Source of the DNA: Caldalkalibacillus thermarum
Lineage (GTDB): Bacteria > Bacillota > Bacilli > Caldalkalibacillales > Caldalkalibacillaceae
NCBI RefSeq assembly: GCF_014644735.1
Contig: NZ_BMKZ01000007.1
Span: 1-55,278 of the forward strand
Direction of reading: 5' to 3'
DNA: 55,278 nt
Under the pieces are notes generated by a model. That model did not search any database. It was not told the DNA's origin and saw only the letters and a program-made list of their open reading frames with translations. Position 1 is the stretch's first letter. Each line of letters starts with the position of its first letter. Made by a program: the position numbers and the translations under genes. Shown piece by piece: positions 34,846 through 43,785 of the stretch.

Positions 34846-34884
34846 TATTAAGAAACTGTTAAGGAATTGTTAAGAGAATGTTAA
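34846..34884 (-). promoter_or_regulatory. PhoP box: four TTAACA-type repeats at 11-base spacing
   Basis: On the minus strand TTAACA occurs at 34884-34879, 34873-34868 and 34862-34857, and TTAATA at 34851-34846, each exactly 11 bases apart. This is the Bacillus PhoP-box pattern (TTAACA with five-base gaps, four repeats for a pair of dimers). A possible -10 (TATGCT) lies just downstream towards the cotransporter gene. Confidence 0.8.
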
Positions 34885-35005
34885 GATTTTGCAAACGGTT
34901 TCAAATCTGCTTTCCATATTGTACTCAATTTTTTGTTAAGACATGTTAAAATATAAAAAGTGTGAGTCAGGAAAAGCAGTACAAAGCAAAGAGAAAGGAT
35001 CAACC

Positions 35006-35806
35006 ATGAAAACGATTTACCGTTTGTTGACTCAACTTTCATCCCGCAGATCCATATCTTATTTGGCTGGCCGGCTGGCTAAATCACGATGGAGCAAGCG
35101 CTGGATCCCCCACTTTATTAAGGTATACCGTATCAATGTGGAAGAAGCGGAAAAACGGCCGGAGGAATATCCCCACTTAAATGCTTTTTTCACGCGGCGC
35201 TTGAAAGAGGGCGTGCGCCCCATTCATCCTGATCCGGACACGGTGGTCAGCCCCGTGGATGCCTTGGTAACTGGGATTGGGGAGATAAGGGAAGGCACTA
35301 TCCTTAACGTAAAGGGCCAGCGCTATACCTTGGCTGAGATGCTGCAGGATGCTGAGCGGGAAAAATCGTACCGTAACGGCCATTATCTAGTCCTTTACCT
35401 GAGTCCGACCGATTATCACCGCATCCATGCTCCCATTAGCGGTGAAATTATTCATACTTGTTCCATTAAAGGGAAAGTATACCCAGTTAACCGTTTTGGC
35501 ATGCGACATATGAAACGGGTGTTAAGCCGAAACCAGCGGTTGATTACCTACTTGCAAAATGAGTACACAGAAGTAGCCATTGTCAAAGTGGGAGCTATGA
35601 ATGTGGCTAGTATCCAATGGAGCGACCGCTTGCAGTCCAAACGGGTAGAAAAAGGTGATGAACTGGCCTATTTTGAATTTGGTTCGACGGTGGTGTTGCT
35701 CATAAAGGAGGAATCGTTCCAGTTTATACATGGACTGGCAGAAGGTGACCGGGTCAAAATGGGTGAGCCGGTTGGCCGCATGGTTAAGTATCGAGCCAGG
35801 CAGTAA
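35006..35806 (+). CDS. psd: phosphatidylserine decarboxylase proenzyme
   Basis: It makes phosphatidylethanolamine from phosphatidylserine at the membrane. The ATG at 35006 with AAAGGA upstream gives 266 residues, close to B. subtilis Psd. It has the family motifs LNAFFTRRLKEGVRPI, VSPVDALV and LSPTDYHRIHAP (His of the catalytic triad), and the self-cleavage site in YFEFGSTVVLL, where chain cutting between Gly and Ser creates the pyruvoyl group. No pssA is next to it in this window. A terminator follows. Confidence 0.95.
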   Translation: MKTIYRLLTQLSSRRSISYLAGRLAKSRWSKRWIPHFIKVYRINVEEAEKRPEEYPHLNAFFTRRLKEGVRPIHPDPDTVVSPVDALVTGIGEIREGTILNVKGQRYTLAEMLQDAEREKSYRNGHYLVLYLSPTDYHRIHAPISGEIIHTCSIKGKVYPVNRFGMRHMKRVLSRNQRLITYLQNEYTEVAIVKVGAMNVASIQWSDRLQSKRVEKGDELAYFEFGSTVVLLIKEESFQFIHGLAEGDRVKMGEPVGRMVKYRARQ

Positions 35807-35831
35807 TAGAATCTGGTTAATAAAGCAAAGA

Positions 35832-35862
35832 TGCCCCTGAAATATGGGGCACTTTCTTTTTC
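35832..35862 (+). terminator. terminator of psd
   Basis: TGCCCC and GGGGCA form a six-pair stem with an eight-base loop, followed by CTTTCTTTTTC. Confidence 0.8.
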
Positions 35863-36077
35863 TGTTATATATCTGCCATGTTGTTTCATTCATTTTCTAA
35901 GGTAATCTCAATTTCTACCTGAATCCGTGACATATGGGCGGGATTGGTTTATATGTTTGCCACATGATGACTTATAGACATTAAAATGATCACAAAATAT
36001 TTGATTATCATTTAGGCAAAAGCCTGATAGAGCCGTTTAAACGGCGTTAACCAAGCCCGTGATCCAATATACAGATA

Positions 36078-36593
36078 TTGCCGACATCTGGAGTGACAGC
36101 ATTACTATTCCAGCCATTCTGGTTCTTGTGCTGCCTATTGCCCAAGGGGGACAGGCGCAATGCTTTATTTCTGGGGCCCGTATTAATGGCGGCCGCCCTG
36201 TCAATTGTGGGAGCCGTGAGACGGGAGGCTGAGTGGTTTTATGCCAATTTGGAAGCCAATGGCATTTTGCTGATCCTGTCGCTGATTTTCTTTGTGGTCG
36301 GCTATGGAGCTCTGTTTATTCCCCATGGGAAAGACCCGTCACGGCTGGGCCGCCCCCGGCTGGCAGTAATCAGTACGGCCGTGCAATATTTATTGGCCAG
36401 CGCCGCATACGGAATGGCCCACTTACCTTATCTTGTTTATCCACTTGTCACTCTGGAGTCGGGCTTTACCCATCCCAATACCTTCCGCGCCCTGTTTCTG
36501 TCTTTTATCATCGGCTTTCTGATCTTAACGCCTGGTTTTGTGTACTTTTGGAAAATGTTTTTAAAAGACACAGGTTATTTAAAGCAGGAATAA
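36078..36593 (+). pseudogene. 5'-truncated cytochrome bd oxidase subunit II
   Basis: The frame encodes about 170 residues with five hydrophobic segments and ends YGMAHLPYLVYPLVTLE, FTHPNTFRALFLSFIIGFLILTPGFVYFW, the characteristic C-terminal part of CydB/YthB proteins. Intact subunits have about 340 residues; the N-terminal half is absent, and no cydA lies upstream. Upstream bases keep a weak open frame (TDIADIWSDSITIPAILVL) out of phase, perhaps more of the same gene. The enzyme would need subunit I, so this copy is not functional. Confidence 0.75.
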
Positions 36594-36645
36594 AAGATGC
36601 CGATAAAAACAGTAGAAATAAAAACCGCTATAAGGGGGCGTTGGT

Positions 36646-37927
36646 ATGGATTTCCGAGTAGAGGAAATACATAAACGAAACGTATTGCTGGTAAAAATTC
36701 TATGGATAGCGTTGATTTTCAGCTTAGTCGTGGTGTTGATGACAGAATCGGCTGCCTTTACGACTTTGCTTGTTGGCGGGGTAATGAGCGGGGTTTTGCT
36801 TCATATGCTGACGTGGAAGCGAATAGGCACCGTCTATATACCTTATCTGTTTGTGATTGTCTTGACCTTGTTAAATGTAGCGTTGTTTATGTCTGTTCTA
36901 AATTTGCGGATGTTTCTGATTATTTATTTTATCCTTGCTTTGGTGTCTCTGTATCATGACTACCGCCCGCTTCTGTTTATGGGGGTGGCAGGAGATTGAA
37001 CGTGTATTGGATAAGGTGAGGCAGTCTGTTTCTATTTTGTCCCAGGAAACGGCCCGGTTGAATACCAGTGCTCATCAGACGGGTCAAATTTCACAGGAAG
37101 TGACCACAGCTTTCCAAGAAATTGCCCAGGGAGTGGAATCACAGGCAGCGAGTGTGGCGGATATCAGCGACTCGATGCAGAATGTTCATCAGAATGTAGA
37201 GTCTGTGTGTCAGTCAACTGAAGAGATGCGGAATCTGTCTGCTCATACAACGGACACTACCCGGCAAGGAAAAGAGCGGATGCATCATTTGTCTAAAGAT
37301 GTCAGCCATTTATTGCACGTGATGAATCAAACGGTGGAATCTATGGAACATCTTCGCGATAAAAATAGCAAGATCAGTGAGATATTAACTAAGATTACCG
37401 AAATCGCTGAACAAACCAATCTTCTAGCCCTTAATGCAGCCATTGAAGCGGCCCGTGCCGGTGAACATGGCCGCGGGTTTGCGGTGGTAGCAGATGAGGT
37501 GCGCAAGTTAGCCGAACTCTCTCAGCAATCTACAACTGAAATAGAGATCATTCTGCAGGATGTCAAGCAGCAAACTGAACAAGTCGCAGAGCATGTTCAT
37601 CAAAGGCAATCAGCGGTTAAAAACAGTCAGCATGTAGCCCAATCGGTGGAAGAACTGTTCTCTTCCATTGGTACCAATGCAGCCGACGTAATGGCACAAG
37701 CAAGAGAAGTAGAAGCAAGAGTGGAACAATTACGGAAAGCTTCAGAGCAAGTGATGAACGAAATGGCCAATGTGTCCAGCATCACTCAGGAGACGAGCGC
37801 TTCGATTGAAGAAGTTCTGGTCAGCATTGAAACACAGAACGACCGTATTAAAGAGATTGCTGACAGTATCAAGGAGTTGGAGGGTTTAACCCAGCGTTTG
37901 AACGAACTCGCTCATCAAACTGGTTAA
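36646..37927 (+). pseudogene. methyl-accepting chemotaxis protein gene with internal deletion and frameshift
   Basis: The 5' part, 36646-36999, starts at an ATG with GGGGGCG upstream and encodes an N-terminal membrane domain of about four to five spans, ending [16 protein letters not shown]. The 3' part, from about 36975 in another frame, encodes the cytoplasmic signalling domain: [17 protein letters not shown], then the hairpin tip [19 protein letters not shown] and [13 protein letters not shown]. Relatives have one or two more spans and a linker between the parts. The join at GTGGCAGGAGAT loses them and shifts the frame, so the receptor is broken unless frameshifting occurs. Confidence 0.8.
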
Positions 37928-38027
37928 ATGATTGGCTCCTGCTTAGCAAGTAAAAGACATATACATGATAAACAGTTAAAATAACAATAGGGACTCACGA
38001 GGATATGACACAAAGGAGCTATGAACC

Positions 38028-38348
38028 ATGGCCAAAATCATTATGTTAGCGGGACACGCCAAGCTGCCGCAAGGGATGGCAGCCAAAAGTGTGTATGAAA
38101 CACTGACCATTACAGCGGAGGTGGAGGAAAAATACGGTGTGATTATTGATGCCTCCTGTACTTTGGCCACTGCACATGCCCAAGAGTTTTTAGGGCGGCT
38201 GTTGCGTGGCTGCAGTTTGCAAGATGGTGTGGAGGAGCTGGTGGAAAGAATACAAACCTATTACCACGGCAAAGCACAGCAAGCCTTAATTGCAGCAATC
38301 AAGGATTTGCACCGTCAGTTTCATCACTATCGGGAGCGGACAGTATAA
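38028..38348 (+). CDS. DUF3870 domain protein
   Basis: This 106-residue protein opens AKIIMLAGHAKLPQGMAAKSVYETLTITAEV and has IDASCTLATAHAQEFLGRLLRG, the features of the DUF3870 family. The function of the family is unknown. Its members are soluble and often lie near CoA-transferase and acyl-CoA genes, as here, where a CoA-transferase/acyl-CoA dehydrogenase pair follows after a leader region with its own promoter. AAAGGAG lies ten bases before the ATG. Confidence 0.85.
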   Translation: MAKIIMLAGHAKLPQGMAAKSVYETLTITAEVEEKYGVIIDASCTLATAHAQEFLGRLLRGCSLQDGVEELVERIQTYYHGKAQQALIAAIKDLHRQFHHYRERTV

Positions 38349-38404
38349 AGCATGCCGTTCCTCTCTTTCAGTTCCCTATAAGTTCAAAAAGTCGAAATTA
38401 TCAG

Positions 38405-38433
38405 TTGACAACCGGAACAAAAGGATATAAATT
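38405..38433 (+). promoter_or_regulatory. sigma-A-type promoter of the CoA-transferase operon
   Basis: TTGACA at 38405-38410, a 17-base spacer and TAAATT at 38428-38433 (or TATAAA with a 15-base spacer). Transcription would start near 38440, giving a leader of about 220 bases. Confidence 0.6.
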
Positions 38434-38439
38434 AAAAAT

Positions 38440-38605
38440 AGATCATGGATGAGAGGCTAGCCGTCTTATCTGACTCAAATTAAGGACAATCACACACGAG
38501 GCGAAAGTCTGGCGTCAATCCACTGCCCGGATTGTTCTCCCAGACTAAGGAGCCAGTTATCACCCCGAGAACATGCAATGAACCAAGGGGTATAACTGGC
38601 TTTTT
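38440..38605 (+). ncRNA. candidate structured cis-regulatory leader RNA with terminator
   Basis: Three hairpins follow the promoter: GATGAGA/TCTTATC (38448-38470); a two-part stem AGTCTGG/CCAGACT enclosing CAATCC/GGATTG (38506-38546); and a terminator hairpin GCCAGTTAT/ATAACTGGC with T-run (38552-38605). CTGGC in the 5' arm of the second stem could instead pair with GCCAG of the terminator, so the structures may exclude each other, as in an attenuator or riboswitch. It does not match a class I can name. Confidence 0.5.
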
Positions 38606-38659
38606 GTGTTCTGTAAGAAATTGATTTGCTCATAGACTGAACATAGCGGAGGTGAGTAA

Positions 38660-39847
38660 ATGAGCGGTGCACTAAACGGTGTCCGTGTGCTGGATTTAAG
38701 CCGGGTATTGGCCGGTCCGTTCAGCACCATGATATTAGGTGATCTGGGAGCGGAAGTCATTAAAGTGGAAGCCCCCGGTGGAAGCGATGATACCCGCGCC
38801 TGGGGACCTCCTTTCAAAGGTGGGGAGAGTGCTTATTACTTGTGCACCAACCGTAACAAAAAGGCAATCACGCTCAATTTAAAGACCGAAGAGGGCAAGG
38901 CGGTCTTAAAAAGGCTGGTTGTGGAGAGTGACGTCCTGATTCATAACTTTAAATACGGCACCATGGAAAAATGGCAATTGGGATATGAGGATCTGAAAAA
39001 ATTGAACCCCCGCTTAATCTATTGTTCGATCACAGGATTTGGCAGCACAGGGCCATACAAGGAATTGGCCGGCTATGATTACATTATCCAAGCTATGAGC
39101 GGGTTGATGAGCATCACGGGCAGTGAAGAATCGGGCCCGCTGAAAGTGGGCGTGGCGATTACCGATGTGATTACCGGATTGTACGCCGTGATCGGGATTA
39201 CGTCCGCCCTATACGAGAGAGAGCGTTCCGGGGAGGGGCAAAGCATCGATTTGGCCCTGTTTGATTCTGCCGTCAGCGCCCTGGTCAACGTGGCCAGCAA
39301 CTATCTCATCTCTGGCCAGTTGCCCAAGTTACTGGGCAATCATCACCCTAATATTGTTCCGTACCAAACCTTTTCTACAAAAGATGGGGAGATGGTGGTG
39401 GCGGTGGGAAATGACCGGCAATTTAAAAAACTCTGCACATTAATCGGCAAAGAAGAGTGGGCTCAGGATGAGCGCTTTGCCACCAATGACCAAAGGGTTA
39501 GGCACCGTTATGAACTTGAAGCGCTTTTGTCTGAAGTGTTTAAACAAAAAACAGCAGCCGAATGGCGGGATCTGTTGAACCAAGAGGGCATTCCCTGCGG
39601 CCCAATCAACAATATGAAAGAGTTGTTCCATGACCCTCAGGTGGCAGCCCGGGAGATGGTCGTCTCGATGCAGCATCCGACCGCCGGTGATATCCGTTTG
39701 GTAGGAAGCCCGTTGAAGCTGTCCCGCACACCGGTCCAATTCCGTTGCCCGCCCCCCAGGGCAGGTGAACACACGCGGGAAGTGTTGAGAGATTTGGGCA
39801 TAGCGGATCGGGAGATTGAAGCCTTGAAAGAAAAAGGCATTTTATAA
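38660..39847 (+). CDS. CaiB/BaiF family CoA-transferase (family III)
   Basis: The 395-residue protein moves CoA between carboxylic acids by the family III mechanism. It opens LNGVRVLDLSRVLAGPFSTMILGDLGAEVIKVE and has TNRNKKAITLNLK and ELAGYDYIIQAMSGLM, the region with the catalytic Asp. The C-terminal half supplies the interlocked-ring dimer contacts. The substrate acid is unknown. GGAGGTGAG precedes the ATG. It is followed after 29 bases by an acyl-CoA dehydrogenase gene, so the pair likely activates and oxidises one acid. The operon has a structured leader. Confidence 0.92.
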   Translation: MSGALNGVRVLDLSRVLAGPFSTMILGDLGAEVIKVEAPGGSDDTRAWGPPFKGGESAYYLCTNRNKKAITLNLKTEEGKAVLKRLVVESDVLIHNFKYGTMEKWQLGYEDLKKLNPRLIYCSITGFGSTGPYKELAGYDYIIQAMSGLMSITGSEESGPLKVGVAITDVITGLYAVIGITSALYERERSGEGQSIDLALFDSAVSALVNVASNYLISGQLPKLLGNHHPNIVPYQTFSTKDGEMVVAVGNDRQFKKLCTLIGKEEWAQDERFATNDQRVRHRYELEALLSEVFKQKTAAEWRDLLNQEGIPCGPINNMKELFHDPQVAAREMVVSMQHPTAGDIRLVGSPLKLSRTPVQFRCPPPRAGEHTREVLRDLGIADREIEALKEKGIL

Positions 39848-39876
39848 CATATTAAAACTTTCAGGAGGGATGGATC

Positions 39877-41091
39877 ATGATGAATTTTGCTTTTACTGAA
39901 GAGCAAGAAATGTTGCGCAAGATGGTCCGCCAGTTTGTGGACAAGGAAATTATGCCATACATCAAAGAATGGGATGAGCAAGGCCAGTTTGATCCCAAGA
40001 TTTTAAAACGTTTGGGCGAACTCAATCTGATGGGGGTTTGTATTCCGGAAAAATACGGCGGAAGCGGTATGGACTACAATTCGCTGGCGATCGTTTGTGA
40101 AGAGCTCGAGCGGGGGGATACTGCTTTCCGCACGGCTGTTTCAGTGCATACCGCCTTGAATAGCATGACCTTGTTGCAATGGGGCACTGAAGAGCAAAAG
40201 CAGAAATACCTTGTTCCGCAAGCCACAGGAGAAAAAATCGGGGCCTTTGGTTTAACAGAACCTAATGCCGGTTCGGATGTTAAGGCCATGAACTCCACCG
40301 CCGTAAGGGATGGGGATTATTACATCTTAAATGGCCAAAAAACGTGGATCTCCTTATGTGATCTTGCTGACCATTTCATCGTCTTTGCCTACACAGACAA
40401 AAGTAAAGGACACAGAGGGATTTCGGCTTTTATCGTGGAACGCACGATGCCCGGTTTCTCCTCCAAAGCGATCAAAGGTAAACTGGGGATTCGAGCCGGA
40501 AATACAGGGGAGATTTTCTTTGACAACGTCAAAGTACCCAAAGAAAATCTCTTGGGTGAAGAAGGGGAAGGATTTAAAATCGCCATGTCTGCCTTGGACA
40601 ACGGCCGATTCTCTGTGGCAGCAGGTGCTTGTGGCTTGATCATGGCTTGCCTGGAAGCCAGTGTGCAATACTGCCATGAAAGAAAAACCTTTGGGAAAGA
40701 GATTGGCCAGCATCAACTTGTTAAGCAGATGATTGCCAATATGGAAGCCAAACTCCAAATGGCCAGGTTGTTGGTGTATAAAGCCGGCTGGCTTAAAAAT
40801 CAAGGTATCCGCAACACCCGTGAAACATCCCTGGCCAAGTGGAAAGCGTGTGATTTTGCTTTTGAAGCAGCCAGCGATGCGGTACAGATTCACGGGGCCT
40901 ACGGTTATTCCAACGAATATCCGGTGGAGCGTTACCTGCGCAATGCCAAAGCACCGGTCATCTATGAAGGAACACGGGAAATTCATACTTTGATGCAAGC
41001 TGACTATGTGCTTGGCTATCGTAAGGACAAACCGCTCAGAAAGACATTACCTGCCTGGCCGTTTGAAGAAGAAACGGTTAAAAGCCATTGA
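39877..41091 (+). CDS. acyl-CoA dehydrogenase
   Basis: A 404-residue flavoenzyme that adds a 2,3 double bond to an acyl-CoA. It has LTEPNAGSDVKAMNSTA and KTWISLCDLA (FAD and substrate loops), RKTFGKEIGQHQLV, QIHGAYGYSNEYPVERYLRNAK and the catalytic-base loop VIYEGTREIH, placing the Glu as in short/branched-chain enzymes. The ATG pair at 39877/39880 follows AGGAGGG. It is cotranscribed with the CoA-transferase gene. Electron transfer flavoprotein genes are not in the window. Confidence 0.95.
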   Translation: MMNFAFTEEQEMLRKMVRQFVDKEIMPYIKEWDEQGQFDPKILKRLGELNLMGVCIPEKYGGSGMDYNSLAIVCEELERGDTAFRTAVSVHTALNSMTLLQWGTEEQKQKYLVPQATGEKIGAFGLTEPNAGSDVKAMNSTAVRDGDYYILNGQKTWISLCDLADHFIVFAYTDKSKGHRGISAFIVERTMPGFSSKAIKGKLGIRAGNTGEIFFDNVKVPKENLLGEEGEGFKIAMSALDNGRFSVAAGACGLIMACLEASVQYCHERKTFGKEIGQHQLVKQMIANMEAKLQMARLLVYKAGWLKNQGIRNTRETSLAKWKACDFAFEAASDAVQIHGAYGYSNEYPVERYLRNAKAPVIYEGTREIHTLMQADYVLGYRKDKPLRKTLPAWPFEEETVKSH

Positions 41092-41137
41092 TCAGCTAGA
41101 TTTAATATACATGAATTGTTAATAGACATGATTTGAA

Positions 41138-41163
41138 GGGCAGCCTGGTTTTCCAAGCTGCCC
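41138..41163. terminator. hairpin between acyl-CoA dehydrogenase and racA
   Basis: GGGCAGC and GCTGCCC form a seven-pair stem with a 12-base loop between two convergent genes. T-run is weak. Confidence 0.6.
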
Positions 41164-41187
41164 TCGCCTGTTTAAGATGAAATGACT

Positions 41188-41778
41188 CTACCTGGCCAAA
41201 GAAAAGAAAGAAAACCGTTTGGTTGGTTTATGTTCATTCTCTGCTTGTAGAGAAGCTTTAAGATTGGCAACTTCACTCTCTAATTCCTCCAGTTTGTGTT
41301 CCAACTGGGAAACGGTATCGGTTAAACGCTCCAGTTCCCGGCGGTGCACTATCAGCTGCTCGTAGACCACTTCGTCAGCCTTGGTAGATACGGTTTGTTC
41401 CAGACGGTTGACTTGTTCTTGCACTTGGGCCAGCTTCTCTTTAAAGAAAGGTTCCAATGTGACAGCGGAATCAGTGTGACGCTGGTCAGTAAGCCGGGAG
41501 TTGGCAGTGGCAGTTGTGACGCAGGCAGGGCGAAGAGATTGCTTTGTTTCCATGTTTCGATCGGGCTTTTCTGATAATTCGATCTTCTCCATTGGCACCC
41601 CGGCCTTTAGTTGGTCCTTAATCTTCTCCAGCAGTTTAATATGCTGCTCTTCAAAGGTGTAATGTCCCTGAGCATTGGTTTGATAAGGCACATTGAAATT
41701 GCGCACCCAGCGCTGGATGGTGCGGGAGCTGACACCTAACCTTTTAGCCACTTCTTTCGTTTTGAAAGCTTTTCCCAT
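41188..41778 (-). CDS. racA: chromosome-anchoring protein RacA
   Basis: RacA ties the origin region to the cell pole when the axial filament forms in sporulation. The N-terminus is a MerR-like winged helix (KTKEVAKRLGVSSRTIQRWVRNFNVP, GHYTFEEQHIKLLEKI), followed by a variable linker and a coiled coil (about residues 110-180, FKEKLAQVQEQVNRLEQTV), which binds DivIVA in B. subtilis. At about 196 residues it is slightly longer than the B. subtilis protein. The ATG at 41778 fits the GAGGGGG site better than the one at 41784. Confidence 0.85.
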   Translation of the reverse strand: MGKAFKTKEVAKRLGVSSRTIQRWVRNFNVPYQTNAQGHYTFEEQHIKLLEKIKDQLKAGVPMEKIELSEKPDRNMETKQSLRPACVTTATANSRLTDQRHTDSAVTLEPFFKEKLAQVQEQVNRLEQTVSTKADEVVYEQLIVHRRELERLTDTVSQLEHKLEELESEVANLKASLQAENEHKPTKRFSFFSLAR

Positions 41779-41893
41779 CCCCATTCCCCCTCGTTAAAAT
41801 TTGTGTATATATATTCGAGGGAAAAAGGCTAGTCCCTGCCTGCTTGACAAAGGTAGTGCCTATTCAGCAAAAGAAGTGTTTTTTCAACGATTT

Positions 41894-42264
41894 TTAACAT
41901 AACTCTGACTCGGTCTCATAGGCCATGGCAGGCGTGTCGCTGGCCGGCTTCCACACCACCGTATTGCCGGCAACGAGGGCGGGGAACATTTTCCATGCGG
42001 CAATGGCGAGGGGAAAATTCCAGTGCGGGTCAGGTGCTCTTTTCGTTCCTTCAGCAACTGCCCAATCGCATATAATAACTCCCCTTGCTCCGGGGCAGGG
42101 ACCAAACGCCAACTTTTCTGGGCTTCTTTTGCGGCTTTGACAGTGGCATGCACATCTTTGGTTGTTGATTGCACCACCCGCCCCAATACGTCTCCGGTGG
42201 CCGGATTGACGTTATCCACTATTGAGCATTGTCCGGCATGAAGATAATAATCAGAAATAAACAA
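41894..42264 (-). pseudogene. collapsed aldehyde dehydrogenase gene
   Basis: From the ATG at 42264 the minus strand encodes the N-terminus of a NAD(P)-dependent aldehyde dehydrogenase ([36 protein letters not shown]). After KERKEHLTR the frame shifts and the family resumes about 80 residues later with [19 protein letters not shown] and [13 protein letters not shown], then stops. The catalytic Cys/Glu half is missing. Both an internal deletion and a 3' truncation are needed to explain it. Confidence 0.85.
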
Positions 42265-42268
42265 GCAA

Positions 42269-42295
42269 GCCGGCCGGCAATAAAAGCCGACCGGC
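42269..42295 (-). terminator. terminator of the YeeE/YedE gene
   Basis: GCCGGTCGGC and GCCGGCCGGC pair over ten positions (one G-T pair) around a seven-base loop, about 15 bases after the stop codon on the minus strand. Confidence 0.8.
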
Positions 42296-42309
42296 AGAAG
42301 AGGAAATTT

Positions 42310-43560
42310 TCAGCATGAAGAATCGGTTTGTTTGGGAACTGGGAGTCCAAACAAAGGCCGCAGATAAAGGGCCACATATGTGCCTGCCAAAGCCATCACT
42401 GCCCATACCCAGCCGTGCACACTGAACGAGGCGATGCCGCTGAAATAAGCACCAACGTTACAGCCAAAGGCTAAGCGGGCACCGTAACCCATAAGCAGGC
42501 CACCAATAATGGAGGCAGCGGCTGTTTTGAGGGAGAACTTTTTCAAAACGAACAAGCCGCCTGCGGCAGAAGCAAGGAAAGCACCGGTGATCACACCGAA
42601 GTTAAGCACGCTGGTGCTATCCAGGAAAACGGATTGATATAAGCTCTCGGCTCTCGGTCCTTGCCAGTAAACCCACTGGGTCACATCAATTCCCAGGGCC
42701 ATGGCGGCCTTTGAGCCCCACAAAGCGAAGGCCGAGGTCACACCCCAGGGCTGTCCTCTCACCAACAGAGTCAAGGCGTTCAGGGCCGCTAACATCAAGG
42801 CCCCTACCCATAAGGGCCAAGCTCCACGGATAATGCGTGCCCAGCCTTGGGTAGTGGGCAAGGGAGCCATTTTGGGCGGATTTTTCTTCCTCTCGATATA
42901 CAAAGTCAGCGCAATAATGCTGCCAAAAATGGCCATTTGAATCAGCCATCCGCCTAAATAGCCAAGAGGCGTGATTTCCGCTAGTGAAATGGGTGGCAAA
43001 GAGGGCATCTGGTTCACCCAGAAATCAAAATGGGCAGCACCAATCACAGAACCAACAATGAAAGCCAGTAAGGTTAAGAACATGGATGAACGGCCGCCAC
43101 CGACGGCATACAAAGTTCCTGACGCTCATCCGCTGCCCAGCTGCATACCGATGCCAAACAGGAAAGCCCCTACCAAAACACTGACGCCAATCGGGGACAC
43201 AAACCCTGTTGGTTCTGTCCCGAACAGGCCTGCACCCATGGAGAAAATAAGGGCAAACAGCGTGCTTGCCGCGGCCAACATCAGCATATGGGCTCTTAAC
43301 GCTTCCCCGTTGCCAACAGCCATGAACCGGCGGAAAGCGGAAGTAAAGCCAAACCGGGCATGAAAAAGGGTAAACCCGAGCAGAAGTCCGATCCATAACA
43401 GGACTGCCATTTGCAGATCAGCAATCTGATAAGTCATATAGGTTAATACTAACGCTCCGGCCAACCCAAGGGCAACCAGTGTTGTCTGACTGGAAGGCAA
43501 AGCAGGGGCTTCCAATCTGACTCGTGTTTGTCCTTGCTGCGGAGAAGTTGCAGGTTGCAT
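42310..43560 (-). CDS. YeeE/YedE (TsuA-like) transporter with an in-frame UGA at a conserved Cys position
   Basis: Read through, this is one 416-residue membrane protein of the YeeE/YedE family, which includes the thiosulfate importer TsuA and selenium-linked YedE proteins. The frame is open on both sides of a single TGA at codon 145 (43128-43126). Around it the sequence reads GIGMQLGSG-stop-ASGTLYAVGGG, where the family has GGCASGTL with a conserved Cys. The second conserved Cys remains in AFGCNVGAYFSG near residue 367. About ten spans are visible. Either the codon is read as selenocysteine or a single C/T-to-A change has broken the gene. A terminator follows. Confidence 0.85.
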
Positions 43561-43785
43561 TTCTAGTATTCACCCCTAATTCTTATTACTTTAGTGTGTT
43601 TTATATGAATTTATTGTAGTTTATTCAGCTTATACTGTAAAGCCCCTTTGGGTTGAAAAAATAGGTAAACCAACCCCAGTGTGAAAGAAGATATTCTAAT
43701 ATTCCGCTCAGTTCCTTTATAATAAAAGATAGATTGTTTGTATTTTTTAAATTAAAAATATATTGCGGAGGGAGCGTCAGGATTA

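Noticed and set aside
34934-34949. Two further TGTTAA motifs before psd as part of the PhoP box
   Set aside because: Their mutual spacing is ten bases rather than eleven and they lie far from the main array, so they may be chance in an A+T-rich promoter region.
40354-40998. 214-codon minus-strand open frame
   Set aside because: Antisense shadow of the acyl-CoA dehydrogenase gene.
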